Origin: Desulfoluna butyratoxydans | GTDB taxonomy: Bacteria; Desulfobacterota; Desulfobacteria; Desulfobacterales; Desulfolunaceae | Assembly: GCF_900699765.1 (NCBI RefSeq) | Contig: NZ_CAADHO010000006.1 | Span: 351,770 to 415,769, forward strand | Reading direction: 5' to 3' | Length of the DNA stretch: 64,000 nt | Part shown: piece after piece, positions 33,172 through 42,737 of the stretch | Layout of the letters: every line of letters begins with the position of its first letter | Position numbering within the stretch: the first letter of the stretch is position 1 | Made by a program: the position numbers and the translations under genes | The notes under the pieces: generated by a model | The model's input: the letters and a program-made list of their open reading frames with translations, nothing else | What the model was told of the DNA's origin: nothing | Databases searched by the model: none

Positions 33172-34068
33172 ATGCCTCACAACCTACCCCCCTTAAACGC
33201 CCTGGTCGTGTTTGAAACGGTGGCCAAGCATCTGAGCTTTACCACCGCCGCAGGCGAGCTCTGCATCACCCAGGGAGCGGTAAGCCAGCAGATCCGGAAG
33301 CTGGAAGATTTTCTGGAACTCCCTTTGTTCCGACGGGGGCACCAGTCCCTGAGCCTGACCCAGGCCGGTGTGGACTACCTGCCGTCCGTCACCGAAGCCC
33401 TGGACAAGATCCGCATCTCCACGGCGTCACTTTCCCGAAAAGATGCCCGGGGCGTTTTGTCCGTGAATGTCTCCCCGAGCTTTGCCAACCAGTGGCTGCT
33501 CTCCCGGTTTCACCTGTTTTGTCAGGAGTATCCGGATATCGACCTGAAAATAAACGCCACCGCAGTGCGGACGGAGTTCGGCAAAGAGGATGTGGACGTG
33601 GCTATTCGCTACGGCGCCGGACCGTGGCCCGGGGTGCATTGCACCAAATTGTCCCACGGCAGGGTGTATGCGGTCTGCAGTCCGGAACTCCTGGAAGGGG
33701 CCCACGGCCTGACAACCATCCGGAACCTGAAGCACCACCTGCTGATTCGCAACAGCGAACTCTGCCTCTGGCCCATGTGGCTTGAGAGCGTGGGCATGAA
33801 CCTCATGGAGATGCGGCAGGGGCCTACCTTCAACCTTCTCTACATGGCCATCCAGGCCGCTGCCAACGGCCAGGGCGTGGCCCTGGGCAGCACCATCCAG
33901 ATCCATGACCACGTCCAGTCCGGGACCCTGGTGGTCCCCTTTAAGGTGGGGGTCATCTCGCCCATCTCCTACTGGTTCCTCACCCCGGAGATCAAGGTAC
34001 AGGACGCCAAGGTCCTGGCCTTCAAGAAATGGATCACGGCCGAACTCCAGGCTCAGAATCAGATTTGA
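33172..34068 (+). CDS. LysR family regulator, GcvA-like
   Basis: The 298-residue protein has a winged helix-turn-helix (LPPLNALVVFETVAKHLSFTTAAGELCITQGAVSQQIRKLE) of GcvA type and a substrate-binding domain. ATG 33172 is preferred for domain fit, but GTG 33085 is in frame. TTAG-N5-CTAA just upstream (33160-33172) could be an operator half. No partner gene is obvious: the next genes are convergent. Confidence 0.82.
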   Translation: MPHNLPPLNALVVFETVAKHLSFTTAAGELCITQGAVSQQIRKLEDFLELPLFRRGHQSLSLTQAGVDYLPSVTEALDKIRISTASLSRKDARGVLSVNVSPSFANQWLLSRFHLFCQEYPDIDLKINATAVRTEFGKEDVDVAIRYGAGPWPGVHCTKLSHGRVYAVCSPELLEGAHGLTTIRNLKHHLLIRNSELCLWPMWLESVGMNLMEMRQGPTFNLLYMAIQAAANGQGVALGSTIQIHDHVQSGTLVVPFKVGVISPISYWFLTPEIKVQDAKVLAFKKWITAELQAQNQI

Positions 34069-34127
34069 CGGAACCCTTCCGTTACTATCCAGCCCGTATA
34101 AACCATCCGTTTAGCCCGCGTCGAAGG

Positions 34128-34170
34128 CCCTAGCGCTTTGCCCTGAGGAACGAAGGGCAAAGCGCTAGGG
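34128..34170. repeat. Variable-arm hairpin H1
   Basis: CCCTAGCGCTTTGCCCT (34128-34144) pairs perfectly over 17 bases with 34154-34170 around the loop GAGGAACGA. An R1-like CCGCCGGAGAC end lies at 34220-34230. The loop is shared with hairpins at 45495, 43808 and 13315, while the arms differ. Confidence 0.7.
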
Positions 34171-34275
34171 CAATAAGCTTTCGAGGTGTTTTCGCTATTG
34201 TGGCTTCGCCACCCTCGCCGCCGGAGACTCGTTTTTTGACCTGACTTTAACCGGAATAACTCCGGCGGCGTTGTT

Positions 34276-35502
34276 TCAATAGGCAAACCGGATTGACGTG
34301 TAGATGTTGGTGTTGTCTTCCAGTTGCCCGAAAAACGTGGTGTTGCTGCACCCCAGGAATACATTGGCCCCGGTGGTGACCTGCACGCGGTCCGACACCT
34401 TGTAGACGGCCAGCGGCCGGAGATAGGCGTCCTCATCCGTGGGGGACCAGTAACCGGAAAACCCAAGGCTCAGGGTCTGGTTGAAGAGCTGCTGCTCCAT
34501 GTTGCAGGTGAGCACGTGGCGAAAGCGGTCGCGGGTGGCTCCGGGGGCGTGGCCATACGCCCCGTGATCGAGGATCTCTTCCACGTAATACTGGAAGCTT
34601 ATCGTCAGCTCCCGGCCCATGTCCCGGGCGTAGCCCAGAAGGTAGCGCCGCTCCGAGTTGTTCACCAGTGGGTCGGTGCCCGAGAGGTCCTCCATGGAGC
34701 GGTACCAGGCCACCTCAAGGTTGGCGATGCCCGGGCCAAACTGGCCCCGGGCGCTGGCGCCGTAGACCTCCAGGGCCGGGAAGCGGGCCACGCCCTGGGG
34801 CGTGGTGCCTGAGGGCTGTTTCCAGAACCCTTTATAGCCGTAGGCCGCCACCTCCCAGGTTCCCACCCGCCTGTTGAGTCGCAGGGCGATCTCATCATCT
34901 TTGAACCAGCCATCCGGTGTGTCCGAAGGGTTGGTGTTCCCCGGCGAGATATAGGTGCCGTCCGTGTAGCGGTCCGGGTCAAAGCGAGGGGTGTAGACCA
35001 GGTCGACACCGGCAAGGGGCGTGAAGATGCTCACCTTTACCGCGTCTGACGGCGCCTTGAGGTAATCGCCGTCCCGCCCGATGAAAAAGGCCTGCCAGTC
35101 CTTGGGGAAGAGGTCGTTGAGAAAGACCAGGTCCCCGGTGCCCCAGGTGAGGATCTGGCGTCCCACCGTCAGGTCGGTGTGCTCCCCCACCCGTGTGAAC
35201 ACCCAGGCCTCCCGCAGGTCATCCTCCACCGTTTCGGTGACCCCGTCCGCCCAGATATCCCCCTTCAGCTTCAGCTCAAACCCATCGTACATGGCCGAGA
35301 GGTCCCCTTGAAAACGGGCTTCCAGGGGGGACCACCCCGTCTCTTCCGGGCCTTTTTCAGGCCGCCAGCCCGCCCGGGCTTCGGCGTAGCCGTGGAACTC
35401 CACGGGGTCGAGCCAGGCAGGCAGGGCCTGTCCTGCGCGGGCCGTAACGGCCAGGCAAAGGAAGAGGAGGATTAAACCTGCGATGCTGCAGAATCCCTTC
35501 AT
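34276..35502 (-). CDS. Outer-membrane porin-like protein of RND operon (DUF1302-like)
   Basis: The 408-residue protein has a signal peptide (about 1-23) and a large beta-barrel with many amphipathic strands. It ends in SIRFAY, a C-terminal aromatic as expected for outer-membrane insertion. It resembles DUF1302-type barrels that accompany MMPL/RND transporters and LolA-like proteins. It overlaps the upstream gene by ATGA. It is the last gene in the MarR-RND-LolA-like-porin series and probably forms the outer-membrane exit or a lipid-accepting barrel. Confidence 0.72.
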   Translation of the reverse strand: MKGFCSIAGLILLFLCLAVTARAGQALPAWLDPVEFHGYAEARAGWRPEKGPEETGWSPLEARFQGDLSAMYDGFELKLKGDIWADGVTETVEDDLREAWVFTRVGEHTDLTVGRQILTWGTGDLVFLNDLFPKDWQAFFIGRDGDYLKAPSDAVKVSIFTPLAGVDLVYTPRFDPDRYTDGTYISPGNTNPSDTPDGWFKDDEIALRLNRRVGTWEVAAYGYKGFWKQPSGTTPQGVARFPALEVYGASARGQFGPGIANLEVAWYRSMEDLSGTDPLVNNSERRYLLGYARDMGRELTISFQYYVEEILDHGAYGHAPGATRDRFRHVLTCNMEQQLFNQTLSLGFSGYWSPTDEDAYLRPLAVYKVSDRVQVTTGANVFLGCSNTTFFGQLEDNTNIYTSIRFAY

Positions 35503-36347
35503 CTCAGGAGCCTCCGCGGGGGGCGGCGCAGGTACCGCTCCGTGAAGAGGGTATCGGATACCCCGGTGTTGAACCGGACGTTGGAGACCCTCATCTCCGT
35601 GACACTGCCCGAGGCGATGTTTGTGGCCACAGAGCAGGTGATGACGGGGTAGTGATGCTCCTGGCCGTTTTCTGATGCGGGGATTTTTTCCACCCGGGTG
35701 GCCGTGATGACCCGGGTGACGGAACCTGTTTTATCGAAGAACTGCTGTTTGACGGGGAGGAACGATTCTTTGTCGATGGTGGCGGTGTAGTGGGAAAAGG
35801 CGACGCTCTCCGGGCGCAGGGGGATGTTGTCGATGACATAGTACCGGTCGGTGACCTCCTTTAACACGTGGCGGTCCTCGTGGATGTTTCGCCCGGAGAT
35901 GTCTTCGTAGAGAAAGTCGGAGCCTGCAAAGCTGGTCCGCTTGTCCCCTGCGGCAATGCGTTTCACAAGGTCCAGGTTGGGCAGGTAGAGCCACCGGTCG
36001 TCGTCTTTGGCCGGGCTGTCGTGCTTGTGCACCAGAAAGGTCATCTTGCGCACGTCCGCCGGGGACTTGAAGCAGATGAGGTAGAACTGGTCGCCGTTTT
36101 CGGCCGGGTGGTTCTTCCTCAGGGTGTTGAAGGCCCGCTTCCGGGTTCGGCCGAGCTTGTCCGTGATGACCATGCGGACGCTGGCACTGGTGTCGTCCCC
36201 GGGGTAAAGGGCGGCATGGTTTGCCCGCCGGACGATTTCATCGGCGTCGGTGAGGTCATCCGCCAGGGCCGGGCCACAGGGGATGGTGAGGATCAGGATC
36301 CACAGGGCCAGGAAAACGGCCGGGATTGTTTTGCTGTGTGTGTTCAT
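35499..36347 (-). CDS. LolA-like outer membrane lipoprotein-sorting protein
   Basis: This 282-residue protein has a signal peptide (about 1-28) and a LolA/LppX-like fold of the pfam17131 type (DKLGRTRKRAFNTLRK, DDRWLYLPNLDLVKRIAAGDKRTSFAGSDFLYEDI). These periplasmic proteins carry lipids or lipoproteins and are commonly encoded beside MMPL/RND permeases. ATG 36347 is used, with GGAGACACC upstream. It lies between the RND gene and the barrel gene, consistent with a relay from inner to outer membrane. Confidence 0.85.
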   Translation of the reverse strand: MNTHSKTIPAVFLALWILILTIPCGPALADDLTDADEIVRRANHAALYPGDDTSASVRMVITDKLGRTRKRAFNTLRKNHPAENGDQFYLICFKSPADVRKMTFLVHKHDSPAKDDDRWLYLPNLDLVKRIAAGDKRTSFAGSDFLYEDISGRNIHEDRHVLKEVTDRYYVIDNIPLRPESVAFSHYTATIDKESFLPVKQQFFDKTGSVTRVITATRVEKIPASENGQEHHYPVITCSVATNIASGSVTEMRVSNVRFNTGVSDTLFTERYLRRPPRRLLR

Positions 36348-36400
36348 GGTGTCTCCTTCGTAAAAGATGCCTTCTATGGTCAAGGTCGATTCAAAAAACA

Positions 36401-36440
36401 AGTCTCCGGCGGCGAGGTGAGCCACCTCGAAAGCTCATTG
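36401..36440 (+). repeat. R1-related repeat, partial
   Basis: CTCCGGCGGCGAGGTGAGCC and the following ACCTCGAAAGCTCATTG match 27843-27880. The AAGGTCGATTCAAAAAACAAG before it is also shared with other copies. It lies in the 266-base space 36348-36613 between the RND and LolA-like genes, where no gene was seen. Confidence 0.6.
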
Positions 36441-36613
36441 CCCTTGCGCTTCGCCCGACATAAACACGGATGGTCTGTGTCGGCTGGATCACAAGCTTCG
36501 ACGTAACAGGATACGATGTCGTTGCTTGTCCATTATCGATTTAACCGCACGTCCTCCGGGGGCAAGGGGTGTCACCTTGAACGCTACTTGCGGGCGCACC
36601 CCGGAGGCGCGGT

Positions 36614-39313
36614 TTATTTCTTTATTTCCATTATGGAAGGCACCTTTCTGGGGTGAATGCGAGCCGAGGCACCGGAGTGGGTCGTTTTTTTCCCGGGGAA
36701 GAACCGCTTTTCCCAGACGGTGAGGATCGCAGGCAGAACCACCAGGGTGATGAGGCCCGAGGCGGCCATGATGGCAAAGAGCATGGCTCCGGTGGTTTTG
36801 TAGGGCACCAGGGAGGCGACGAGCAGGGGCAGAAAGCCGAAGGCGACGACCAGGACATTGCGGCTGATGGCCCGGGCGGGTTCGCCGAAAACGAGAGGCA
36901 GTGCCGACTCCCAGCTGCCGGTGGCGGCAACGGCTTTTCGGCTGCGCTCCAGAAAATGGATGGCAAAGTCCACGGCCATGCCGATGGACAGGGCACTCAT
37001 CACGGCAATGGGCAGGTCGTAGTCTTTGCCCGCAAGGCCGGTGGCCCCGTAGATCAGGGGCAGGGTAATGGCCAGTGGGACCATGCACAGCATCGCCCAT
37101 AAGGGGGAGCGGAAGAGAAAGGCCATCATCACCAGCACCATGAGAAAACTGCCTGCAAAGGAGCGAAGAAATCCCCCCACCAGTTTGATTTCCAGAACGC
37201 GGTTGATGTAGTGCAGGCCGGCCCACTCAAAGGAGAGGGGCACAGGGGGCGGGTGGATGGCCGTGTAGGCGCTGACAGCTTCCACGGCTTTGCGGGTTGC
37301 CATGCTGTCCCCGCAGTTGAAGTGCAGGCGGATGACGGCGTTTTTGTAGTCCGGGGTGACCAGGTGCCACAGGTCGTTGGGCCGATGGCTCTGCTGGAAC
37401 TGCAGGTAGCACTCGGCCACCTTGGGAAGGGTGTCCGGGAGGGTGAAGTCTTGGGTGCGGCCCGTGGTGAGCTCCTGGTTGACCTTGCGGACCACATCGG
37501 CGGCGGACTCGGTTTTTCCGATATATGGCTTTGCGTCCATTACGGCCTGGAGGCCCGCCACATAGGCCAGGAGATCGGGCCGTTTGAAAATCGCGTGGTT
37601 CTGGAGCTCGACCTCCAGAAAGGTCTGAATGTCGAGCCAGGCATCGTATTGGGCGTCGTTGGCCGCGGACGATGCCGTTTCAATGGACGCGACAATGCGC
37701 TCAGCCAGCTCAGGGGCGGACGGGTTCCCGTGACCCAGTGCCGGGAGCTTCGGTGCTATCTGCATTGCCAGAGCTCGGACCAGGGGATTTTCGTGCCCCT
37801 CTGCAAAGCGGTCCAACCGGTGTGTAAGGGCCTGGATATCCTGCTGGCCGAGGGCTTCGTCCCGGGTGTCGCCCAGGACCAGGTAGGCGGTGTAGGTGCC
37901 TGAAAAGTGCCGGTTCAAGGCGGTATCTGCCTGACGGATGGGGTGGCTGGTGTCGAATCGTTTGGCGTAGTTGTCGTTGACCTGGATGCGGGTGATCCCC
38001 CAGACGGAGACGGCCACCACCAGGCAGAAACCGGCCAGGATGACCTTGGCGTGGGCAAAGGTGAAGCGGCCCAGGGCCGAAAGGAGGCGTGCCAGTCCCT
38101 TTGCTTCCCGGCCGGACTGGTGAGTGTGGCCGAAGGATGCAAGGCGCCTTTCCGGTATCATCATGACGTACGCCGGGACAAAGAGAACCGTCAGCAGCCA
38201 GGCCACCATGACCCCGATGCAGAGAAAGCCGCCGAAGACCTTTGCCGGGGGGATGGGTGCCAGGGTCAGGGACAAAAAACCGGCGGCCGTGGTGAGGGAT
38301 GTGTAGAGCATGGGGGCAAACAGGGTCTCCATGACGGAGCGGATGGTGTGGGCCCGGCCGGCCCTGGGGGTGTACGTGTCGAAGAATTCGGACAAGACGT
38401 GCACCGAGTCCACCATGGCGATGGACATGAGGAAAATGGGCAGCATGGAACTCAGGATATGGACGGGATACCCTGCACCGATCATCAGGCCCATGGTGAT
38501 GACAATGGAGACCGTGGCGATGATCATGGGAAGGATGATGAGCTCCCACTTCCGGAAGAACAGGGCCAGAAGGCCCAGGATGACCACCATGGCCAGGGGG
38601 GAGGCTGTGCTCATCTGGGTGAACATCTCCACGCCCACGGCGCCTTCGGCAACGGGCAGGCCGGTGATGTGGAAGACGTCGCCTTCCGGGGAGGTGTTGA
38701 TCTCGGCGATCTTTTCCCGGAGCGCTGTGTAGACCTTGTAGCTGATGAGTTTTTTGGTGAGGGGCAGGTAGAGGCTGATGGCACGCCCGTCCTCAGAGAC
38801 CATGCGGCCTTTGAGAAGGGGGTTGGAAAGGGCTTTGTCCCGGATGGCCCGTGCTGCCTCCCGGGTCGTGGGGGGCTCGGGCATCAGCCAGTCAAAGCGA
38901 AGGGAGTCCGGAGCGTCCTGGCTCATATGGTCCACCAGAGAGGGGGCCACAAGGTCTGCTGCAATGACCCCGTGGGTTGTGTCCGGGTCCGATTCATCGG
39001 GCCACCTGAGGGTTTCTGCGAATCGGGTGAGGGTGTGGATTTTGGACAACGTGGCGGGGTTGAAGACCCCGTCGGGATCCTCCTCGTTGACGATGCCCAC
39101 GATGACAATTTCACTTAAGGCGAAGTTTTTTTTTGTCTCATCGTTGAAAAGACGTGCCGGTTCGGTGGTCTTGAGCATGTTTTCCGGGTCGGTGTCCATG
39201 ACCACCCGGGGGAAAAAGGCCGCCGCCGCAAGGGTGGCTGCCAGGATGAGAAGGGCTACCTTTTTGGCGTGGATAATGGCCGCGTTGATCAGGAATCGTT
39301 TCAAGCCGTTCAT
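36614..39313 (-). CDS. RND superfamily exporter (MMPL type)
   Basis: The 899-residue protein has the duplicated layout of RND/MMPL permeases: helix 1, a large periplasmic domain, five helices, then the same again, with polar residues in the fourth helix of each half (SIAMVDSVHVLSEFF; SIGMAVDFAIHFLERS). MMPL members move lipids, hopanoids or hydrophobic compounds by proton exchange. ATG 39313 is chosen with GGAG 7 bases upstream, not TTG 39325. It is followed by LolA-like and barrel genes and preceded by MarR operators. Confidence 0.88.
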   Translation of the reverse strand: MNGLKRFLINAAIIHAKKVALLILAATLAAAAFFPRVVMDTDPENMLKTTEPARLFNDETKKNFALSEIVIVGIVNEEDPDGVFNPATLSKIHTLTRFAETLRWPDESDPDTTHGVIAADLVAPSLVDHMSQDAPDSLRFDWLMPEPPTTREAARAIRDKALSNPLLKGRMVSEDGRAISLYLPLTKKLISYKVYTALREKIAEINTSPEGDVFHITGLPVAEGAVGVEMFTQMSTASPLAMVVILGLLALFFRKWELIILPMIIATVSIVITMGLMIGAGYPVHILSSMLPIFLMSIAMVDSVHVLSEFFDTYTPRAGRAHTIRSVMETLFAPMLYTSLTTAAGFLSLTLAPIPPAKVFGGFLCIGVMVAWLLTVLFVPAYVMMIPERRLASFGHTHQSGREAKGLARLLSALGRFTFAHAKVILAGFCLVVAVSVWGITRIQVNDNYAKRFDTSHPIRQADTALNRHFSGTYTAYLVLGDTRDEALGQQDIQALTHRLDRFAEGHENPLVRALAMQIAPKLPALGHGNPSAPELAERIVASIETASSAANDAQYDAWLDIQTFLEVELQNHAIFKRPDLLAYVAGLQAVMDAKPYIGKTESAADVVRKVNQELTTGRTQDFTLPDTLPKVAECYLQFQQSHRPNDLWHLVTPDYKNAVIRLHFNCGDSMATRKAVEAVSAYTAIHPPPVPLSFEWAGLHYINRVLEIKLVGGFLRSFAGSFLMVLVMMAFLFRSPLWAMLCMVPLAITLPLIYGATGLAGKDYDLPIAVMSALSIGMAVDFAIHFLERSRKAVAATGSWESALPLVFGEPARAISRNVLVVAFGFLPLLVASLVPYKTTGAMLFAIMAASGLITLVVLPAILTVWEKRFFPGKKTTHSGASARIHPRKVPSIMEIKK

Positions 39314-39396
39314 GGGGATCTCCAAATCCTTGAGGGTAAAGGGTTCTGGTCTGGGGCAGCCCTGGAAAGGGCTGCGTCATGGAAATAAAAAAAAAG

Positions 39397-39411
39397 GTTA
39401 ATTTACTTAAC
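39397..39411. promoter_or_regulatory. MarR operator, site 1
   Basis: GTTAA-TTTAC-TTAAC, a perfect palindrome 84 bases upstream of the RND start codon. Confidence 0.65.
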
Positions 39412-39549
39412 TAATATGGTGCAAAAATAGGGCGCAGGGGTACCGGGGTACCCGGCACGTTCGTGCCGACTGACGTTGGGGCTCAAAAAAATCTGGCGCA
39501 CGACTGTCAGGCTAAGCTGTGGGGTTGGAGCCGTGTGGTGATCTATTTT

Positions 39550-39564
39550 GTTAATGTGCTTAAC
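39550..39564. promoter_or_regulatory. MarR operator, site 2
   Basis: GTTAA-TGTGC-TTAAC, the same palindrome, in the 428-base space 39314-39741 between marR and the RND gene. This space also contains a decayed R1 end (near 39640-39672) and no gene. Confidence 0.65.
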
Positions 39565-39741
39565 TATTTTTTTAAAAAAAGAGACGTGTTCGGTTAACGC
39601 CCCCTTGGCACAGGCGCTGGGGGGTATGCCCTTTGGCGCCCTGCCGGGGCCAAAGGTGGCCGCCGGAGACCTGTTTTTTTATCCACGTTAATCATGGAAG
39701 GCACGCTGGTTGGTCACCGTGAGGGGCGTCGGCGCTACGTG

Positions 39742-40236
39742 TTACGTTTTTTTCATGTCCGCCTGGTTCAGTCGCGCGTCCAGGGTTTGTTCAAACATCC
39801 CCAGGATCTGCGCCGTTTTTTTCAGGTCGGAAATAGGCACCTCTGAGAGGTGTTCGAAAAGGACCTCCCGGTCCTCGCCGTGCATGCGTTCATGGGCATG
39901 GTAAGCGGCCCAGCCCTTCCGCGTCAGGTAGAGCCAGTACTCCTTGTTGGAGTGAGCCGACTGGCGGCGTTCCACCAAACCTCTTTTTTCGAGTTTTGCG
40001 ATCATCTGGGAGGCCCCGCTTTTGGTGATGCCGAAGTGCCCGGCCACATCGGTGATGTTGATCTCCTGATGATCGCCGATGACCTCGATGGTGTGGACCT
40101 CCTTGGTGGAGACGGTCAGCGGGGTGCCTTCCCCTGCGTCGACCACAAGGGGCAGCTTTTCCATGCGTTCGTATTTGTGCAGGACCTGGGTGATCTTCTG
40201 GAGCAGGTCCTTTATGGGGGTCTCTTGTTTTTTCAT
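39742..40236 (-). CDS. MarR family repressor of the RND operon
   Basis: This 164-residue protein has a winged helix-turn-helix (NITDVAGHFGITKSGASQMIAKLEKRGLVERRQSAHSNKEYWLYLT) and N- and C-terminal dimer helices. A TTGACA on the minus strand (40272-40267) with a TACCAT box places the transcript start at or near ATG 40236, so the mRNA may be leaderless, and there is no ribosome site. A third operator lies between -35 and -10. It probably represses itself and the RND operon downstream. Confidence 0.85.
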   Translation of the reverse strand: MKKQETPIKDLLQKITQVLHKYERMEKLPLVVDAGEGTPLTVSTKEVHTIEVIGDHQEINITDVAGHFGITKSGASQMIAKLEKRGLVERRQSAHSNKEYWLYLTRKGWAAYHAHERMHGEDREVLFEHLSEVPISDLKKTAQILGMFEQTLDARLNQADMKKT

Positions 40237-40245
40237 GGGATAATG

Positions 40246-40260
40246 GTAAAGCTGCTTAAC
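40246..40260. promoter_or_regulatory. MarR operator, site 3, within the marR promoter
   Basis: GTAAA-GCTGC-TTAAC, one mismatch from the palindrome at the other two sites. It overlaps the -35/-10 spacer of the marR promoter (TTGACA 40272-40267 on the minus strand). Confidence 0.6.
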
Positions 40261-40420
40261 TATTTTTGTCAAGAAAAAAAGCGACGATCCATCTCATCGC
40301 TTTTGTTGATCTAAGGCCTGGGTAAACCCGCGGGATTCTGGCTCCCACGGTTAGGTCGAATCAATCATCATGAACCAGGTGGGGCAGGTTGCATCGGTGA
40401 CTGGGCCGACATCATTTACC

Positions 40421-40888
40421 TCAGCTGCTCTTCGGCCAGACGGGTTCGTCATTTTCGAACCTGTATCCGATTTCGATCTCAACCAGGGTGTCGGCATCGA
40501 ACCAGAGAAAGAGGCTCTGGTCCACGTACTCCACCAACAGGTAATCCGGGGCGTCGTCTTCGGTGTGAAGCTCTTCCTGGGGCGCCTCGTTGATATGGCC
40601 TGCAAGGTGGGTGAGGACCTGCAGCTTGGTGAGCCCGAACAGGTCTTTGCCGAACAGGGTGTGGCCGGGCTCGCGAACGGCGATGGTGGAGAGACGGAAG
40701 TCGTCGTCGGAGTCGAAGTTGAAGACAAGGCCGTCTCCATAGTACCCAAGGACTTTGGTGCCGTCGCCCAGGGCATCTTCGAATTCGATGTACTCCCGGG
40801 ATTCGGGAAGGCCCAGGTGTTCGGTGACGCTCTCTTCTTCCTGACCGAACCGTATAGGGCCGATGCCGATGCCGATATGTATGTCCAT
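40421..40888 (-). CDS. Hypothetical acidic protein
   Basis: The 155-residue, very acidic (Asp/Glu-rich) soluble protein starts MDIHIGIGIGPIRFGQEEESVTEHLG. The IGPIRFG-x-EExxV-x-xLG opening resembles proteins in which a short beta hairpin precedes a helix with a GPxxFGM motif. AAGGAG precedes ATG 40888. It stands alone. Not assigned. Confidence 0.65.
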   Translation of the reverse strand: MDIHIGIGIGPIRFGQEEESVTEHLGLPESREYIEFEDALGDGTKVLGYYGDGLVFNFDSDDDFRLSTIAVREPGHTLFGKDLFGLTKLQVLTHLAGHINEAPQEELHTEDDAPDYLLVEYVDQSLFLWFDADTLVEIEIGYRFENDEPVWPKSS

Positions 40889-41150
40889 GATGCACTCCTT
40901 GGTTCTTCGGGGGGTATTTTCTTACCATACTCCAGCCCACTTGTCCCTGCAATGCGAATCCGTGTCCGCCCGGTAATTCCCTGGAAACCCCGGGGCCACA
41001 TGACGGGTTTCATACGAAAGATCGTGGGATTGGGGGGCGCTGCCGTAGCCGTGATTTTTTTGTGGGGAAGCCATGGAAAAACCTTCTTATGTTCCGTGGG
41101 CATTCATCCGATAGGGTTGACAATATCCGGCAAAAAGAAGGGGGGATGCC

Positions 41151-42344
41151 ATGGGGTGCAACCTGAAAAACAGAAAGGACATACCGCCGGGGGAGGTGCC
41201 TGGCTTCAACCGTCGCACGGCCAGCGACAACATTGTCCGGGAGCAGGTCATCGCCCTGCTGGTGCTGGGTCAGTACCTTCTCTCCCTGGTGTGGGTGGGG
41301 GGAACAGAGGATCTTGGTGCCCTTTTATCGGCGATGGTGCCCGCCATGCCCCGCGGCCTTTTTTTCGGCGTTGTCTTTTTGCCTCCGTTTTTAACCCTGG
41401 GGATTTCCCTTTTTGCCCGGAAGTTCCTCGGCGGGTCGACCCGGCTCTTTGTCTGCCATCGGGCGAACCTGATTCTTCTTTTGTTCGGGGCGGCCCTGAC
41501 AGCCATTCTCGTGCAGGCCCCCTTTGTGTTCGAATCGGTTCTCCTCCTGAGCTCCCTTCTTATCGTGATGACCCCTGCCTTTTCCCGGGGGCTCTACTTG
41601 GGGGCCCTGCTGTTTTTTTTCCTGGGGTCGGCATGGGCAGGCGGGTGGCCGGGCTTTTCCTGGTTTGATATCGGGGATGTGGTGTTGACGACCCTGGTGG
41701 GGCTGATCATGGTGCGATTCCGGTTTTCCGATCGCGTGGGAAGGTACCTGACACGTCGGACCATGGAGGAGCAGCACCGGCAGCTTAAGGAGACAAATCG
41801 TGAGCTTTTAAAGGCCAACGGCAGGCTCCAGGCCATTACGTATGTGGACGGGCTTACCGGAGTGAGCAACTGGCGGGCCTTTGACGAAGGCCTGGAAGGG
41901 GAGTGGCGCCGGGCCATGAGGGGGGGAACGCCCGTTGGTCTGTTGATGCTGGATATCGATTTTTTCAAGGCTTACAACGACACCTACGGGCATCAGGCCG
42001 GGGACGATTGCCTGAAACAGGTGGCCGGATCCCTGGAGGCCGGGGTACGGCGTCAGGGCGAGATGGTGGCTCGCTACGGTGGCGAAGAGTTTGCCGTGAT
42101 CTTTCCCGGCGCGAATGGCGATGCCCTGGCTGTGCTGGGGGAGTCCCTGAGGCGGCGTGTGGGGGCTTTGGGGCTGACGCATCCCTCCCTGCCGTGGGGC
42201 CATGTGAGTATCAGCATCGGCGGGGCCGTGGTATGCCCCCGCGCGGGGGAAGACAGGGAATCCCTGATCAGGCAAGCCGATAAAGCCCTCTACGCAGCAA
42301 AGGAGGCGGGGAGGAACCGCGTGGTGATCCGGAAGGTCCCTTGA
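41151..42344 (+). CDS. Membrane diguanylate cyclase (GGDEF domain)
   Basis: The 397-residue protein has six to seven N-terminal membrane helices (about 35-205), a short coiled-coil (206-235) and a C-terminal GGDEF domain: DGLTGVSNWRAFDE, DIDFFKAYND and the active site GGEEF. The inhibitory site five residues before GGEEF reads RQGE instead of RxxD, so feedback inhibition may be weakened. It makes cyclic di-GMP. AAGGGGGG precedes ATG 41151. An HD-GYP protein of the opposing class is encoded at 48354-49424. Confidence 0.9.
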   Translation: MGCNLKNRKDIPPGEVPGFNRRTASDNIVREQVIALLVLGQYLLSLVWVGGTEDLGALLSAMVPAMPRGLFFGVVFLPPFLTLGISLFARKFLGGSTRLFVCHRANLILLLFGAALTAILVQAPFVFESVLLLSSLLIVMTPAFSRGLYLGALLFFFLGSAWAGGWPGFSWFDIGDVVLTTLVGLIMVRFRFSDRVGRYLTRRTMEEQHRQLKETNRELLKANGRLQAITYVDGLTGVSNWRAFDEGLEGEWRRAMRGGTPVGLLMLDIDFFKAYNDTYGHQAGDDCLKQVAGSLEAGVRRQGEMVARYGGEEFAVIFPGANGDALAVLGESLRRRVGALGLTHPSLPWGHVSISIGGAVVCPRAGEDRESLIRQADKALYAAKEAGRNRVVIRKVP

Positions 42345-42399
42345 GACACGGCAGCGACGGGGTGGGGCGCTGTGTGTTGAATCGCTGCGTGCCAGATTC

Positions 42400-42603
42400 A
42401 GGGCAAACGCATTTGGATTTTGCCTCCTGAGGCCCTTCCGTGGGCAAAACTTTTGAAATGTTTGACAAACAGGCTTTTTTGGGGAAGCGCATCGCAACCC
42501 TCCATAACTCCGCTTGTTTTTTTATTTTACCGGAACGTTTTTGCGGAGCTTTTTTTAAAAAGCGACCCGCCGGGGGCAACGGAATTTTTTAAATGCGTTG
42601 GCC
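42400..42603 (-). repeat. R1 element, near full-length, inverted
   Basis: The outer ends GGGCAAACGCATTT and AAATGCGTTGGCC pair. Inside, in reverse order, are GCCTCCTGAGGCC, GTTTGACAAACAGG and GCGGAGC with GCGACCCGCCGGGGGC. The overall length is about 204 bp. Confidence 0.7.
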
Positions 42604-42737
42604 TTTGTGTCAGGTTGTTAAAGGGTGGCATGCGGCCGGGTAGTGTGGTATATCAGATATCAAAAAAGAGGAGGATGGTCGGGGTTGCCCGCCTCTTCCG
42701 GCATGATTGATTTTCCGGGTCCCGCCAGGGGTCTGCC

